Origin: Spirosoma fluviale
Lineage (GTDB): Bacteria; Bacteroidota; Bacteroidia; Cytophagales; Spirosomataceae
NCBI GenBank assembly: GCA_945906915.1
Contig: CAMDSI010000026.1
Coordinates: 1-17,751 of the forward strand
Length of the DNA stretch: 17,751 bases
Direction of reading: 5' to 3'
Both the position numbers and the translations under genes were made by a program. Shown here piece after piece: positions 6,361 to 15,099 of the stretch (within the stretch, counting starts at the first letter, position 1; each line of letters starts with the position of its first letter). Under the pieces are notes generated by a model. It ran no database searches. It had not been told where the DNA came from and saw only the letters and a list, made by a program, of their open reading frames with translations.

Positions 6361-7092
6361 TTATTTGCCTGGTTTAGCAAAGATAACCGGATCGATGGCA
6401 GGATTAATTTCAACCGAAACCGTTTCGACTGTCATCATGCCACCCATTGGGTTAGCTGTTTCAACAGTATAAGGGAAAGCCAAACCATTGACCATTTTAT
6501 AGTTCGAGAAACTCACCTCAGAATCTACTTCTTGTCCATTTGCTTGAACTTTAGCCTGTGTCTTCACTACGAAATTAGTTGCCGTAGATACATATACCTT
6601 ACTATCTTCTCCAGATGGTTTAGTGACTGTTAATAAATAGACATCAGCTCCATCTAATTTCTCCTTAGAAACTAATTCGATTTTATAACCGTCTTTTTTT
6701 GCATTCGTTAAAATCGAACCTAAGGTTTTCTGTGAACTTGCCATCTTTACTTGCTCAGAAGGCATATCTTCTGGCTCGCCAGTTCCACCCATCATCGCTG
6801 GACGATTCATCCAACCTTTGTCTCCATCGATAGCGGTGATGATTTTATTTCCCATCACTTCAATTTCAGTACGGAAAGATTTACCAATCACTAAGGATGT
6901 TTTACTTTCAATGTCCATTCCTTGTACATTAAACTTATTTTTAACTACCGCCGTCTTAACAGCAGCCCATTTGTCTAAGCCACCCATCGCAGCTTCGTGT
7001 TTCGCTAGAATTTCTTCTGTAGATTGCGCAGACGCAACAAAAGCGAAAAGCATTCCTGCCACTAGGCAGATTGATTTGATCGTTAATTTCAT
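6361..7092 (-). CDS. Secreted outer-membrane lipoprotein-sorting-like protein (LolA-like fold, tentative)
   Basis: This 243-residue protein has a clear Sec signal peptide: MKLTIKS, a hydrophobic core, and cleavage likely after ASA (20-22). The mature part starts QSTEEILAKHEAAMGG, a 'the/a-ILakheaAmGG.ek...vkt' opening frequent in Bacteroidota proteins annotated as outer membrane lipoprotein-sorting proteins. Alternating beta strands follow throughout (for example SKVYVSTATNFVVKTQAKV), compatible with the half-barrel LolA/LolB fold that shields lipid chains. There is no lipobox cysteine, so it should be a soluble periplasmic protein. It also contains methionine-rich loops (RPAMMGGTGEPEDMP, NPMGGMMTV). 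A TAACTTTC at 7112-7119 on the minus strand resembles a -7 element, but its -33 partner is poor. Function is inferred from the overall look only. Confidence 0.7.
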   Translation of the reverse strand: MKLTIKSICLVAGMLFAFVASAQSTEEILAKHEAAMGGLDKWAAVKTAVVKNKFNVQGMDIESKTSLVIGKSFRTEIEVMGNKIITAIDGDKGWMNRPAMMGGTGEPEDMPSEQVKMASSQKTLGSILTNAKKDGYKIELVSKEKLDGADVYLLTVTKPSGEDSKVYVSTATNFVVKTQAKVQANGQEVDSEVSFSNYKMVNGLAFPYTVETANPMGGMMTVETVSVEINPAIDPVIFAKPGK

Positions 7093-7123
7093 TTTATAGG
7101 GGTTTATTTTCGAAAGTTAAGGT

Positions 7124-7159
7124 AAAATAGGATAGCTTGAATACCATTCATCCTATTTT
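7124..7159 (-). terminator. Hairpin terminator after the MFS gene
   Basis: On the minus strand a perfect 10-bp stem pairs AAAATAGGAT (7159-7150) with ATCCTATTTT (7133-7124). The loop region itself can form GAAT-GGT-ATTC. The descending arm ends in TTTT. The hairpin begins at the stop codon reached by the restored MFS frame (7161-7159), not at the premature stop at 7296, which supports 7159 as the ancestral gene end. The stem is A/T-rich, so strength is moderate. Confidence 0.6.
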
Positions 7160-8372
7160 TATGCGTGTTTCTTCGGAATTGATCTCATTACGATCAACCA
7201 TCCAGTTAAAACGAGGATTGCGGCCATAAAAAAGGCCGCACCGGGAAACAAAATAGGTGCGCGTTCGGAAGCAAAATAGGCAAATAGATTGGAAGCTAAT
7301 AAAGGGCCAAAAATAGTCGTATAGACTGCAAACTCGTTAATCCTCCTTGTAATTCACCTTGCTCATCTGGTCCAACTTGTTGCGTAATTAGACTTTGGAG
7401 CGCAGGACCGGCAATTCCTCCTAAACCGAAGGGAATCATAAAGGCATACATCATCCACGATTTAGTGGCATAAGCGAACAAGAAAAAGCCAAATCCATAC
7501 AACAGAAGGCCGTAAGAAATAGCGCGGATTTCACCGAGTTTTGGCATAATGATACGGGCCAAACCTCCCTGAACAATCGCCACAATTAAACCTACAAAGG
7601 CTAAAGAATAACCCACCTGATCCGGAGTCCAACCAAAAACCTTCATCGTAAAATAGGACCAGGTACTCGGATGTACTTGTCCGGCTAATTGAAGGCAGAA
7701 AAAAGACCCTACTAAACCTGCGATTACCGGATACTTGGTTAAATTTTTTAAAGAACCGAGCGGATTAGCGCGCTTTATATCGAAGGGTCTTCTGTTCGAT
7801 TTAGACAATGATTCAGGCAAGATAAAATAGCCGTAAATTCCATTTATCAGGGTTAAGGCAGCTGCGGCGAAGAATGGAATACGATCCCCATAAGAGGCTA
7901 ACATCCCTCCTACTGCGGGTCCAATAATAAATCCAACGCCAAAGGCCGCTCCTACTACACCAAAATTCTTCGCACGATCTTCCGGTTTAGAAACATCGGC
8001 AATATAGGCTTGAGCCGTTGTAAAGCTAGCTCCGGTGATACCTGACATAATACGTCCGATGAATAACCAAAGAATATTTGGTGCAAAGGCTAAAACTAAA
8101 TAATCAATTGTGAAGCCGAATAAAGAAGCTAAAATCACTGGACGCCGACCCACCTGATCCGAAAGTCCACCTAAAATAGGGGAAAATAAGAATTGCATGA
8201 TGGCATAAGAGGCCATTAACCAACCCGCATATTGTGAGGCAACGGAAATATCCCCTCCTACGAAACCTTTGATCAAGGTAGGTAAAACAGGGATAATTAA
8301 TCCAATTCCAAGAACATCAATTAATAAGGTAATGAAGATAAATCCTATAGCAGGATCCTTTTTACTCGCCAT
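7159..8372 (-). pseudogene. MFS transporter, TetA/TCR-like, interrupted by a one-base frameshift
   Basis: The intact reading frame runs from 8372 to a stop at 7296 (358 residues) and encodes most of a 12-helix major facilitator. Helix 1 is of the type DVLGIGLIIPVLP (19-31). Motif A, GGLSDQVGRRP, is at 68-78, the motif C-like GPAVGG lies in helix 5, and GPDEQGELQGGLTSLQS near the end is typical of tetracycline-resistance (TCR) type transporters. The frame then fails: the last seven residues (RLFLALY) are aberrant. The next frame supplies the expected continuation TTIFGPLLASNLF..., then further hydrophobic helices, and ends in SIPKKHA with a stop at 7159, giving a family-like total of about 404 residues. 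The missing base lies at about 7319-7322. It is either a real inactivation of the final helices or a sequence error. The substrate is unknown; resistance should not be assumed. It lies 23 bp after the Tat-isomerase gene. Confidence 0.85.
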
Positions 8373-8395
8373 TGTATTTTAAATTAGGCTGCAAT

Positions 8396-9283
8396 TTAAG
8401 AAAAAGGATATTGAATTGTATCTTTTAAAAACTGCTTACTAGTTTGGGCGCAAGATAAAGGTGTTTTTCCTGGATCGGGTACCGCATCTAATTCCACGAT
8501 GGCAAATCCTTTGAATTTAATTTTATCCAAATTCGCAAAAACCTCTTCTAAATTCACTTTCCCTTGGCCTAATTCGACAAAGCGATAACGTGGCTCTGTT
8601 TGGCGGACATCCTTAACATGTAGAGAATGAAGTACTTTCTGGTATTTCAATACAGCATCGGCTGGATTACCACCGCCTTGGAAATAATGCGCCACATCTA
8701 AAAGCAATTTGATTTTAGACGGATCCATATGTTGAACAAGTAAATCTACCTCCTCGGGTGTTTCTCCAAACTGATCCATGTGGTTGTGGTAGGTGGCTTG
8801 AATGCCTAATTTCTTTGTTTGGGCACCGATTTCATTCATTACTTCTGCTAAACGAATTAAATCTTTCTCCTCTGGCTTCACTCCTTTTTTACGTAAAGAA
8901 TTCGTTAATTGAATCGAAGTACCTCCTAATGCTTTTACAAACGTCGCATGCTTTACGTGTTGCGCAATAGATGCGTCTACTTTAGCCGGATCAATTTCTA
9001 CACTTCCGCTCGAAAACATGCACAATTGTAAACCTGAATGATCTATTAAAGCTTTTAGCGCTGCCGAGGATTCTCCGTATTTAGCAAACGTATTTGCGCG
9101 CAATTGAATTCCTTTAAATCCTAAGCTAGCTATATCTTGAATGGCTTGTTCATCTTGTCCACTCCAGGTGATAGAAGAATAGCCTAAAGAATAGGATTTT
9201 TTCGCAGCAAATAGGGAAATAGGAAGCGCCGCTGCTACGGAAAATAAAGAGGATTTTACGAGGAATTCGCGTCTAGTTGTCAT
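8396..9283 (-). CDS. Tat-exported sugar phosphate isomerase/epimerase-like TIM-barrel protein
   Basis: This 295-residue protein begins TTRREFLVKSS, a twin-arginine motif, followed by a hydrophobic stretch to about residue 26 (ALPISLFAA). The protein should therefore be folded, probably with metal bound, before export to the periplasm. The rest is a xylose isomerase-like TIM barrel with candidate ligands at H166/H168 (TYHNHMD), D196 and H199 (LLLDVAHY), H222 (SLHVKDV) and E264 (IVELD). It differs from the cytoplasmic relative at 5395-6315 in lacking the IGIEN and YDPSH forms of these sites. Secreted members of this group are common in Bacteroidota near sugar-utilisation genes; exact substrates are mostly unknown. 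It lies 36 bp after the GDPD-like gene and 23 bp before the MFS gene, probably in the same transcript. Confidence 0.87.
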   Translation of the reverse strand: MTTRREFLVKSSLFSVAAALPISLFAAKKSYSLGYSSITWSGQDEQAIQDIASLGFKGIQLRANTFAKYGESSAALKALIDHSGLQLCMFSSGSVEIDPAKVDASIAQHVKHATFVKALGGTSIQLTNSLRKKGVKPEEKDLIRLAEVMNEIGAQTKKLGIQATYHNHMDQFGETPEEVDLLVQHMDPSKIKLLLDVAHYFQGGGNPADAVLKYQKVLHSLHVKDVRQTEPRYRFVELGQGKVNLEEVFANLDKIKFKGFAIVELDAVPDPGKTPLSCAQTSKQFLKDTIQYPFS

Positions 9284-9310
9284 AGGATGAGGTTTAATTA
9301 TAAAAGCCGC

Positions 9311-9335
9311 AGGAACAGTTTATTTACTGTTTCCT
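9311..9335 (-). other. Hairpin spanning the stop codon of the GDPD-like gene
   Basis: On the minus strand AGGAAACAGT (9335-9326) pairs with ACTGTTCCT (9319-9311), with one bulged A and a six-base loop that contains the TAA stop (9322-9320). No long U-run follows, so it is unlikely to be a full terminator. It could slow transcription or protect the upstream mRNA end within the operon. Chance pairing is possible. Confidence 0.3.
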
Positions 9336-10054
9336 AATTTTAAATAATCCGCTAACAAACTAAGTTTATCCGTACCGATATAATCCACTCCTATATCTAG
9401 TAAGGCCTGAAAACCTAAAAGTGAATCTGGCGTAGCCCATAAGCGCACTTTTCTACCATTTGCGTGTACTTTGTCGACGTAGGTTTTCAGTTTTTCTTTT
9501 AAAGCAGCAGGAATAGGTCCTTGACCATTCCAAAAACCAAATTTAAACATCGATTCACTCTCTAAAATCACCTTATTCGTAGGAAAAGGTTCATCTGAAC
9601 GGCCATCAAAAGTGATCCAAACGGGGGATTCAATGTATTGAGCAGGTTTTGGTCGATTTCCAGAGATAACAATTCGAAATCCTTTTTTTTGCAAAAGAGC
9701 AGCGTAGGGTTTGAAGGCGGCAATAATTAAGGGCAATGTGGAATCCGAGGGGGTCTTCGAATCAATCAATAATTGATGAAAGTTCCCTTCCTTGTTTGCC
9801 TTTAAAACCGCCACAATAGGGTCAATGTACAAGTTCTTTAAGGTTCTATTCAGTGCTAAGGAAGATCGCTCATGTCCCACTAATAATTCCCCATTGACCG
9901 CATATACATCCGCTTCCACTGAACCAAATCCTAGCTGAAACGCATCAAAAAATGGTCGTTCATGTTCGTAATCATTGTGTGCGTGTGCCTTTAACAACGG
10001 ACTTTGCGCGTTTAGGGCGAGTGACATTAAACAAAAAAGAGCGATTTTTTTCAT
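9320..10054 (-). CDS. Exported glycerophosphodiester phosphodiesterase / PI-PLC-like protein (AIM6-like)
   Basis: This 244-residue protein has a Sec signal peptide (KK, hydrophobic core, cleavage likely after LNA at 15) and a small TIM barrel of the PLC-like phosphodiesterase superfamily. The N-terminal catalytic pattern can be aligned with glycerophosphodiesterases: H26 in HAHNDY for the usual HRG histidine, E47 and D49 in SVEADVY for the metal pair, and H61 in LLVGHE for the second histidine. The HAHNDYxHxxPFxDA opening is that of the AIM6-like subgroup rather than classic GlpQ or UgpQ. Hydrolysis of a phosphodiester such as a glycerophosphodiester in the periplasm is plausible, but the natural substrate is unknown. 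Its ATG shares one base with the stop codon of the pyruvate carboxylase gene (TAATG), so translation is coupled. Confidence 0.85.
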   Translation of the reverse strand: MKKIALFCLMSLALNAQSPLLKAHAHNDYEHERPFFDAFQLGFGSVEADVYAVNGELLVGHERSSLALNRTLKNLYIDPIVAVLKANKEGNFHQLLIDSKTPSDSTLPLIIAAFKPYAALLQKKGFRIVISGNRPKPAQYIESPVWITFDGRSDEPFPTNKVILESESMFKFGFWNGQGPIPAALKEKLKTYVDKVHANGRKVRLWATPDSLLGFQALLDIGVDYIGTDKLSLLADYLKLGNSK

Positions 10055-13000
10055 TAGCCTTTTACATAGTCCCCTGAAGCAATGCGCGTTTTGGGGTCGA
10101 TTTTTTTATTGTATAGATACGAATAGGTTTCGATTTCCTTACCTTTTAAGGTTACTTTCACTTGCTCGCGCACAAATAAACTCTCGTCTTTCTTCTCTGC
10201 ATTATACTCCTCGTATTCATCTAAAACGTTCAATAATTTGATCGTATTAGATAATAAATACAATTCCCCCACCACTTGATCTTTCGTATTTTCCGATGGA
10301 ATAATACCCGGATATTCAGCAACTTGGAACATTTGGCCTTGGTAAGTCGCCATGCCAATATAGTCTGAATTACGGGCAATTAGGCGATGCAAGTCATTAC
10401 CGCAATCACGGCGCAACGTTCCGTAAACGAACAAATATTCTTCTACATTAGGCTCTGGAAGTTTCGCTTCTTCTAAGGTTAAGACCAAATCATCCTGCTC
10501 TACCACCGTTCCCTCTGTCAACAAAACATTGCCAATAATTCCCTCAAAAGGAGCAGAAACAATCGATTCCATCTTCATGGCTTCAATTACATATAGAGGT
10601 GCATTTAATTTCACCTCGTCTCCAGGTTTTACCAAAATACGTGATAAACGACCTTGCAAAGGAGCACCTACATCTCCTTTAACTTTTGCTTTCACGTGTT
10701 GCGCACGTTCAACTTTCACATTTTTGTCCAAAATCTTGATGCGGCGTGCCTGCCCATTCAATTCAAATGTCACATTTCGTAGACCTGATTCGTCTGCTTC
10801 CGACATGTACAAGAACTTCACAATGATCGTTTTACCTGGCTCAATCGTGATCATAATTTCCTCATCCTGCTTTAATCCATAGAAGAAAGCTGGCGTGGGT
10901 AGGGCCGATAATTCGCCGAAAAGGGCTGAATTCTTGTAGAAATCTTCGTAGACTTTGGGATACATTTTGTACGATAAGTAATCGTAGAATCCATCCTCTG
11001 CCTCCGGGAATTTCTTCGTAAATACTTTGAAGTCAGCATCAAAATCGATGGGCGCCAAATGATCGTTTGGTCTACCCTCGATAGCATGCTCGCCTTTCAA
11101 AATAATCTCCTGTAATTGTTTCGGGAAACCTTGGTAGGGCTGACCTAAGCCGCCTTTAAAGAAGTCTTTCACTGACTCAGGGAAGGATAAAGTAGCGCCT
11201 TTGGCATATACATCCTCCGCTGTCAAAGAATTAGCGGTCATAAAAATCGCCATATCCCCTACCACTTTTGATGACGGTGTCACCTTTATAATATCGCCAA
11301 AAAGCGTATTCGCTTCCGTGTAATTTCGCTTCAATTGCTCAAACTTATCGCCCACTCCCAGCGCAATCGCTTGACCACGCAAGTTCGTATATTGGCCACC
11401 TGGAATCTCATTATTGTACACCTCAGCGGTTCCAGCCTTCAATTCCGATTCAAATGGTGCATACATCGTACGCACCGCTTCCCAATAATTAGAGTATTCA
11501 TTCAATAAATCTAAATCCAAATCAGAGGCCTTCGGATGCCCTTGCATCATCGCCACTAACGAATTTAAATTAGGCTGGGACGTCAAACCAGACATCGCCC
11601 CTAGAGCGCCGTCCACAATATCTACTCCCGCTTCAATCGCCTTCAAATAGGTCGCCGATTGAACGGAAGCCGTATCGTGTGTATGCAAGTGAATCGGTAT
11701 ATCCACTGCTTTCTTTAATTCTGTTACTAGTTTCTCTGCTTGGAATGGACGTAAAAGGCCCGCCATATCTTTTATACATAACATGTGTGCCCCCGCATCT
11801 TCCAGCTGTCGCGCCATATCCACATAGTAGTGTAAATTATATTTTTCGTTCGTGAATAGGTCACCCGTATAGCAAATAGCTGCTTCTGCGATACCAGGAG
11901 TTCGCTCACGAACGGCTTTGATCGAAACTTTCATGGCGTCGATCCAGTTCAAAGAATCGAAAATACGAAAGACGTCTACTCCGGCTTCGGAGGATTTCTC
12001 CACGAATTTCTCAATCAAATTATCAGGATATGCCGAGTATCCCACGGCATTCGAGCCGCGGAAAAGCATTTGCAATAACATATTCGGCATGGCCTCGCGG
12101 AATTCTTCCAAACGCTTCCATGGGGATTCTTGTAAGAATCGCATCGCTACGTCGAAAGTCGCGCCGCCCCAAACCTCCATCGAAAATAATTGAGGGAAGG
12201 ATTTCGCAAAACCGTCCGCAACGGCTAACATATCCTGTGTACGCACGCGAGTCGCTAAAAGCGATTGATGTCCATCACGGAAAGTCGTATCAGTGAAATA
12301 TATTTGCTTCGCATCCCGGATGTGTTTCGCAAATTTCTCCGCACCCATTTCCGTCAATAATTGCTTATTCCCTTTCGGATATACTGACATGGGATCCACG
12401 TAAGGAATAATCGGAGTGCGGAATGGAGTCGTTGGCTTAAATTTGACATCCGGATTTCCGTTAACGATCACCTCGCCTAGGTAGCGAATCGCCTTCGTGG
12501 AGCGGTCGCGGGTAGGTTTAAAATTGAATAGTTCTGGGTGATTGGCAATGAATGGCACCGTACAATGGCCTTCTTGGAAGACCGGGTGCGTGATGACGTT
12601 GCGCAAGAACGGGATGTTCGTTTTTACCCCACGGATTCGGAATTCTGTCAGCGCGCGGTTTAAGCGTTCGGACGCACCGCGAAGCGTGCGGCCTTTTGCC
12701 GACACTTTCACTAACATCGAATCGAAATAAGGGGAAATTTTTACCCCCGGATACGAAGATCCTTCATCTAAACGTATGCCAAAACCTGCCGCATTACGGT
12801 AGGCAATGATGGTTCCAAAATCCGGTTTAAAACCATTCGCCGGATCTTCTGTCGTGATACGACATTGAATCGCAAAGCCCTTTAAAGGGATATCTGCTTG
12901 GTTTTGAATGAAAATACCTGGATCGGATAATTTGTAATTTTGGGCGATCAAAATCTGCGTACGCACGATATCGATCCCGGTTACTTCTTCTGTAATCGTG

Positions 13001-13914
13001 TGCTCTACCTGAATACGCGGATTTACCTCGATAAAGAAAATATTCTCGTCTTTATCAACTAGAAATTCGACCGTTCCAGCGTTATAATAATTCACCGCCT
13101 TGCCTATGGAAAGCGCGTAAGCGTATAATTTTTGTTTTGTTTCTTCTTTTAAACCAAAGGACGGAGCGATCTCCACCACCTTTTGGAAACGTCTTTGCAC
13201 GGAGCAATCGCGCTCGTACAAATGGACTAAATTTCCGTGCTGATCCCCTAATAATTGAACCTCTATATGCTTCGGATCATCAATAAATTTCTCGATAAAC
13301 AAGGTATCATTCCCAAACGCATTTTTCGCCTCATTCTTCGCTTCTTGGTAGGCTTTTTCTAGTTCCTCCTCCGTTCTCACCACCCGCATCCCACGACCAC
13401 CACCACCGGCAGCCGCTTTCACCATGACGGGGAATTTAATACGTTTCGCTTCTGATAAGGCCAAAGAATAATCCGATAAATCCCCTCTAGAATCCTCTAT
13501 CATGGGTACATTGGCCTTCATAGCAGCCACTTTCGCCGCCACTTTATCTCCTAAAGCATTCATCGCCTCTGGAGAGGGACCTACAAAAACAATCCCTTCT
13601 TCTCTACAACGTCTCGCTAAACCTACGTTTTCAGAAAGAAAACCATAGCCCGGATGAATTGCATCAATTTTTTTAGATTTACACAAGGAAATCAATCCTT
13701 CAATATCTAAATAAGGCTTTAAAGGTTCGTCGTCTTTACCGATTTGGTAGGCTTCATCCGCTTTGTAGCGGTGCAGCGAATAGCGATCTTCGAACGTATA
13801 AACGGCCACGGTGCGAATCCCTAATTCGGACGCAGCACGCATGATTCGAATGGCAATCTCGCCACGGTTAGCGATCAATAAACTGGAGATTTTCTTAACG
13901 TATGATTTTGGCAT
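10054..13914 (-). CDS. pyc: Pyruvate carboxylase with a C-terminal gamma-glutamylcyclotransferase-like domain
   Basis: This 1286-residue biotin enzyme converts pyruvate, bicarbonate and ATP to oxaloacetate to refill the TCA cycle. Domains, numbered from the ATG: biotin carboxylase about 1-455 (ANRGEIA 15-21, ATP-grasp K166 and AGGGGRG 169-175, IEVNPRIQVEHT 295-306); carboxyltransferase about 530-800 (DTTFRDGHQS from D542, carbamylated lysine K715 in CIKDMAG, metal histidines H744 and H746 in HLHTHD); PYC/OADA domain to about 1060; biotinyl domain with EAMKMES, biotin on K1114. Normal single-chain enzymes end near 1150. Here a ten-residue linker leads to YLFVYGTLRRD (about 1160-1170), GELYLL and LDEYEEY with likely catalytic E1235, a complete GGCT/AIG2-like domain of about 125 residues. 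No Met lies at that junction, so it is a true fusion. A TTG two codons upstream is a weaker start. Confidence 0.93.
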   Translation of the reverse strand: MPKSYVKKISSLLIANRGEIAIRIMRAASELGIRTVAVYTFEDRYSLHRYKADEAYQIGKDDEPLKPYLDIEGLISLCKSKKIDAIHPGYGFLSENVGLARRCREEGIVFVGPSPEAMNALGDKVAAKVAAMKANVPMIEDSRGDLSDYSLALSEAKRIKFPVMVKAAAGGGGRGMRVVRTEEELEKAYQEAKNEAKNAFGNDTLFIEKFIDDPKHIEVQLLGDQHGNLVHLYERDCSVQRRFQKVVEIAPSFGLKEETKQKLYAYALSIGKAVNYYNAGTVEFLVDKDENIFFIEVNPRIQVEHTITEEVTGIDIVRTQILIAQNYKLSDPGIFIQNQADIPLKGFAIQCRITTEDPANGFKPDFGTIIAYRNAAGFGIRLDEGSSYPGVKISPYFDSMLVKVSAKGRTLRGASERLNRALTEFRIRGVKTNIPFLRNVITHPVFQEGHCTVPFIANHPELFNFKPTRDRSTKAIRYLGEVIVNGNPDVKFKPTTPFRTPIIPYVDPMSVYPKGNKQLLTEMGAEKFAKHIRDAKQIYFTDTTFRDGHQSLLATRVRTQDMLAVADGFAKSFPQLFSMEVWGGATFDVAMRFLQESPWKRLEEFREAMPNMLLQMLFRGSNAVGYSAYPDNLIEKFVEKSSEAGVDVFRIFDSLNWIDAMKVSIKAVRERTPGIAEAAICYTGDLFTNEKYNLHYYVDMARQLEDAGAHMLCIKDMAGLLRPFQAEKLVTELKKAVDIPIHLHTHDTASVQSATYLKAIEAGVDIVDGALGAMSGLTSQPNLNSLVAMMQGHPKASDLDLDLLNEYSNYWEAVRTMYAPFESELKAGTAEVYNNEIPGGQYTNLRGQAIALGVGDKFEQLKRNYTEANTLFGDIIKVTPSSKVVGDMAIFMTANSLTAEDVYAKGATLSFPESVKDFFKGGLGQPYQGFPKQLQEIILKGEHAIEGRPNDHLAPIDFDADFKVFTKKFPEAEDGFYDYLSYKMYPKVYEDFYKNSALFGELSALPTPAFFYGLKQDEEIMITIEPGKTIIVKFLYMSEADESGLRNVTFELNGQARRIKILDKNVKVERAQHVKAKVKGDVGAPLQGRLSRILVKPGDEVKLNAPLYVIEAMKMESIVSAPFEGIIGNVLLTEGTVVEQDDLVLTLEEAKLPEPNVEEYLFVYGTLRRDCGNDLHRLIARNSDYIGMATYQGQMFQVAEYPGIIPSENTKDQVVGELYLLSNTIKLLNVLDEYEEYNAEKKDESLFVREQVKVTLKGKEIETYSYLYNKKIDPKTRIASGDYVKG

Positions 13915-14100
13915 AATCAATCAATTATCGGATTCTAACAAAAATGCTAAATATATTGCGATAATTGTATTGATTGCCCTATTTAATTTGGTAAAACTTA
14001 AAAATTTACAATTATTATTGGGTTCCTTACTAAAAAAAATAATTCTATCGGCTTCCTGCGAAATTTCTTAACTTGCAGGTCGAACAAAAAATCCAGTTGA

Positions 14101-15099
14101 ATGAAACCCATTATTGGCATAACCCTAGGTGATTATAACGGCATTGGCCCTGAGGTAATCTTGAAATCCTTAGCGAGTCCACGGATCCTAAAGTGGTGTA
14201 CGCCTGTGATTTATGGTTCTGCCAAAGTACTGGATTTTTATCGCCAAAAATTCGAATTAAAGGAGTGGTCAATCGATTCGATTCAAGACGCATCCGAAGC
14301 AAAATCAGGCGGAAGCTATGTCATCAATTGCTGGGATGATTCTACCACCGTTATTGAACCTGGAAAAGAGACTAAAGAAGCTGGTAAAGCAGCATTTGAT
14401 TGCTTAGAGCGCGCTTCAAATGACTTAGACCGCGGTTTAATCTCCGCAGTAGTCACTGCTCCTATCAATAAACACAACATACAATCAGAGGAATTTAAAT
14501 TCCCGGGACATACGGAATATTTCACGGAACGGTTTGAGGCAAAATCATCGTTAATGATGCTCGTATCTGAAAATCTTCGGATGGGCGTAGCGACGGGCCA
14601 TATTCCCTTATTAGAGGTTTCTAAGGCACTTAGTGCCGATCTTTTACGTACAAAAATTCAATTGTTCTTGAAGAGTTTGAAGGAGGATTTCTCGATTGAA
14701 AAACCACGTTTAGCGGTTTTGGGTTTAAATCCACATGCCGGTGATTCCGGACTTTTAGGACAAGAGGAATTAGAGATTATTCAACCTGTTGTAGAGGAAT
14801 TCAGAAAAAAAGGGAATTTGGTTTTAGGGCCTTATTCTGCGGATGGATTCTTCGGAAAAGCTCAATTCAAAGATTTTGATGGTGTTTTAGGCATGTACCA
14901 CGATCAAGGATTAATTCCATTTAAATATATTGCCTTCGATTCCGGCATCAATTTTACGGCTGGATTACCTGTTATTCGTACGTCCCCCGATCATGGTACG
15001 GCTTATGATATTGCAGGCCAAAATGTAGCAGACCCAGGTTCCTTCTTACAGGCTATGTTTTTAGCCTTAGATCTTGTAAAAAACCGAATGAATGCATAA
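14101..15099 (+). CDS. pdxA: 4-hydroxythreonine-4-phosphate dehydrogenase
   Basis: This 332-residue PdxA is of family length. It oxidises 4-phosphohydroxy-L-threonine with NAD, and the product decarboxylates to 3-amino-1-hydroxyacetone 1-phosphate, which PdxJ joins to deoxyxylulose phosphate in the DXP-dependent route to vitamin B6. Recognisable motifs are ITLGDYNGIGPEVI (7-20), TAPINKHNI (119-127), FPGHTEYF (134-141) and TSPDHGTAYDIAG (294-306). Metal ligands are likely H167 (ATGHIPL), H212 (NPHAGD) and H267 (MYHDQG). The gene is first in a plus-strand run, divergent from pyc across 186 bp in which I found no clear promoter boxes. The last 8 bp overlap the start of the following dehydrogenase gene. 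No pdxJ is in the window. Confidence 0.96.
   Translation: MKPIIGITLGDYNGIGPEVILKSLASPRILKWCTPVIYGSAKVLDFYRQKFELKEWSIDSIQDASEAKSGGSYVINCWDDSTTVIEPGKETKEAGKAAFDCLERASNDLDRGLISAVVTAPINKHNIQSEEFKFPGHTEYFTERFEAKSSLMMLVSENLRMGVATGHIPLLEVSKALSADLLRTKIQLFLKSLKEDFSIEKPRLAVLGLNPHAGDSGLLGQEELEIIQPVVEEFRKKGNLVLGPYSADGFFGKAQFKDFDGVLGMYHDQGLIPFKYIAFDSGINFTAGLPVIRTSPDHGTAYDIAGQNVADPGSFLQAMFLALDLVKNRMNA

Noticed and set aside
7306..7320. Slippage in the T5 run as the cause of the MFS frame change, or as a programmed shift
   Set aside because: Adding a T there gives SIRLFFGPLL, a poorer match to the family than SITTIFGPLL obtained by adding a base just upstream. No classic slippery heptamer is in frame.
10529..10882. 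Plus-strand open frame of 117 codons inside pyc
   Set aside because: It lies wholly antisense to the biotinyl and PYC/OADA region, and its composition is that of a reverse-strand shadow.
13914..13920. TTG start for pyruvate carboxylase two codons upstream of the ATG
   Set aside because: The ATG at 13914 gives the usual MPKSYVKKI-like beginning, and nothing favours a rarer TTG.
13811..14071. Plus-strand open frame of 86 codons across the pyc start and the pdxA upstream gap
   Set aside because: Most of it is antisense to the biotin carboxylase domain, and the rest is A/T-rich intergenic DNA without a recognisable protein pattern.
14055..14079. CCTGC / GCAGG inverted repeat upstream of pdxA
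   Set aside because: The stem is only 5 bp with a 15-base loop, and no riboswitch or operator pattern was recognised.
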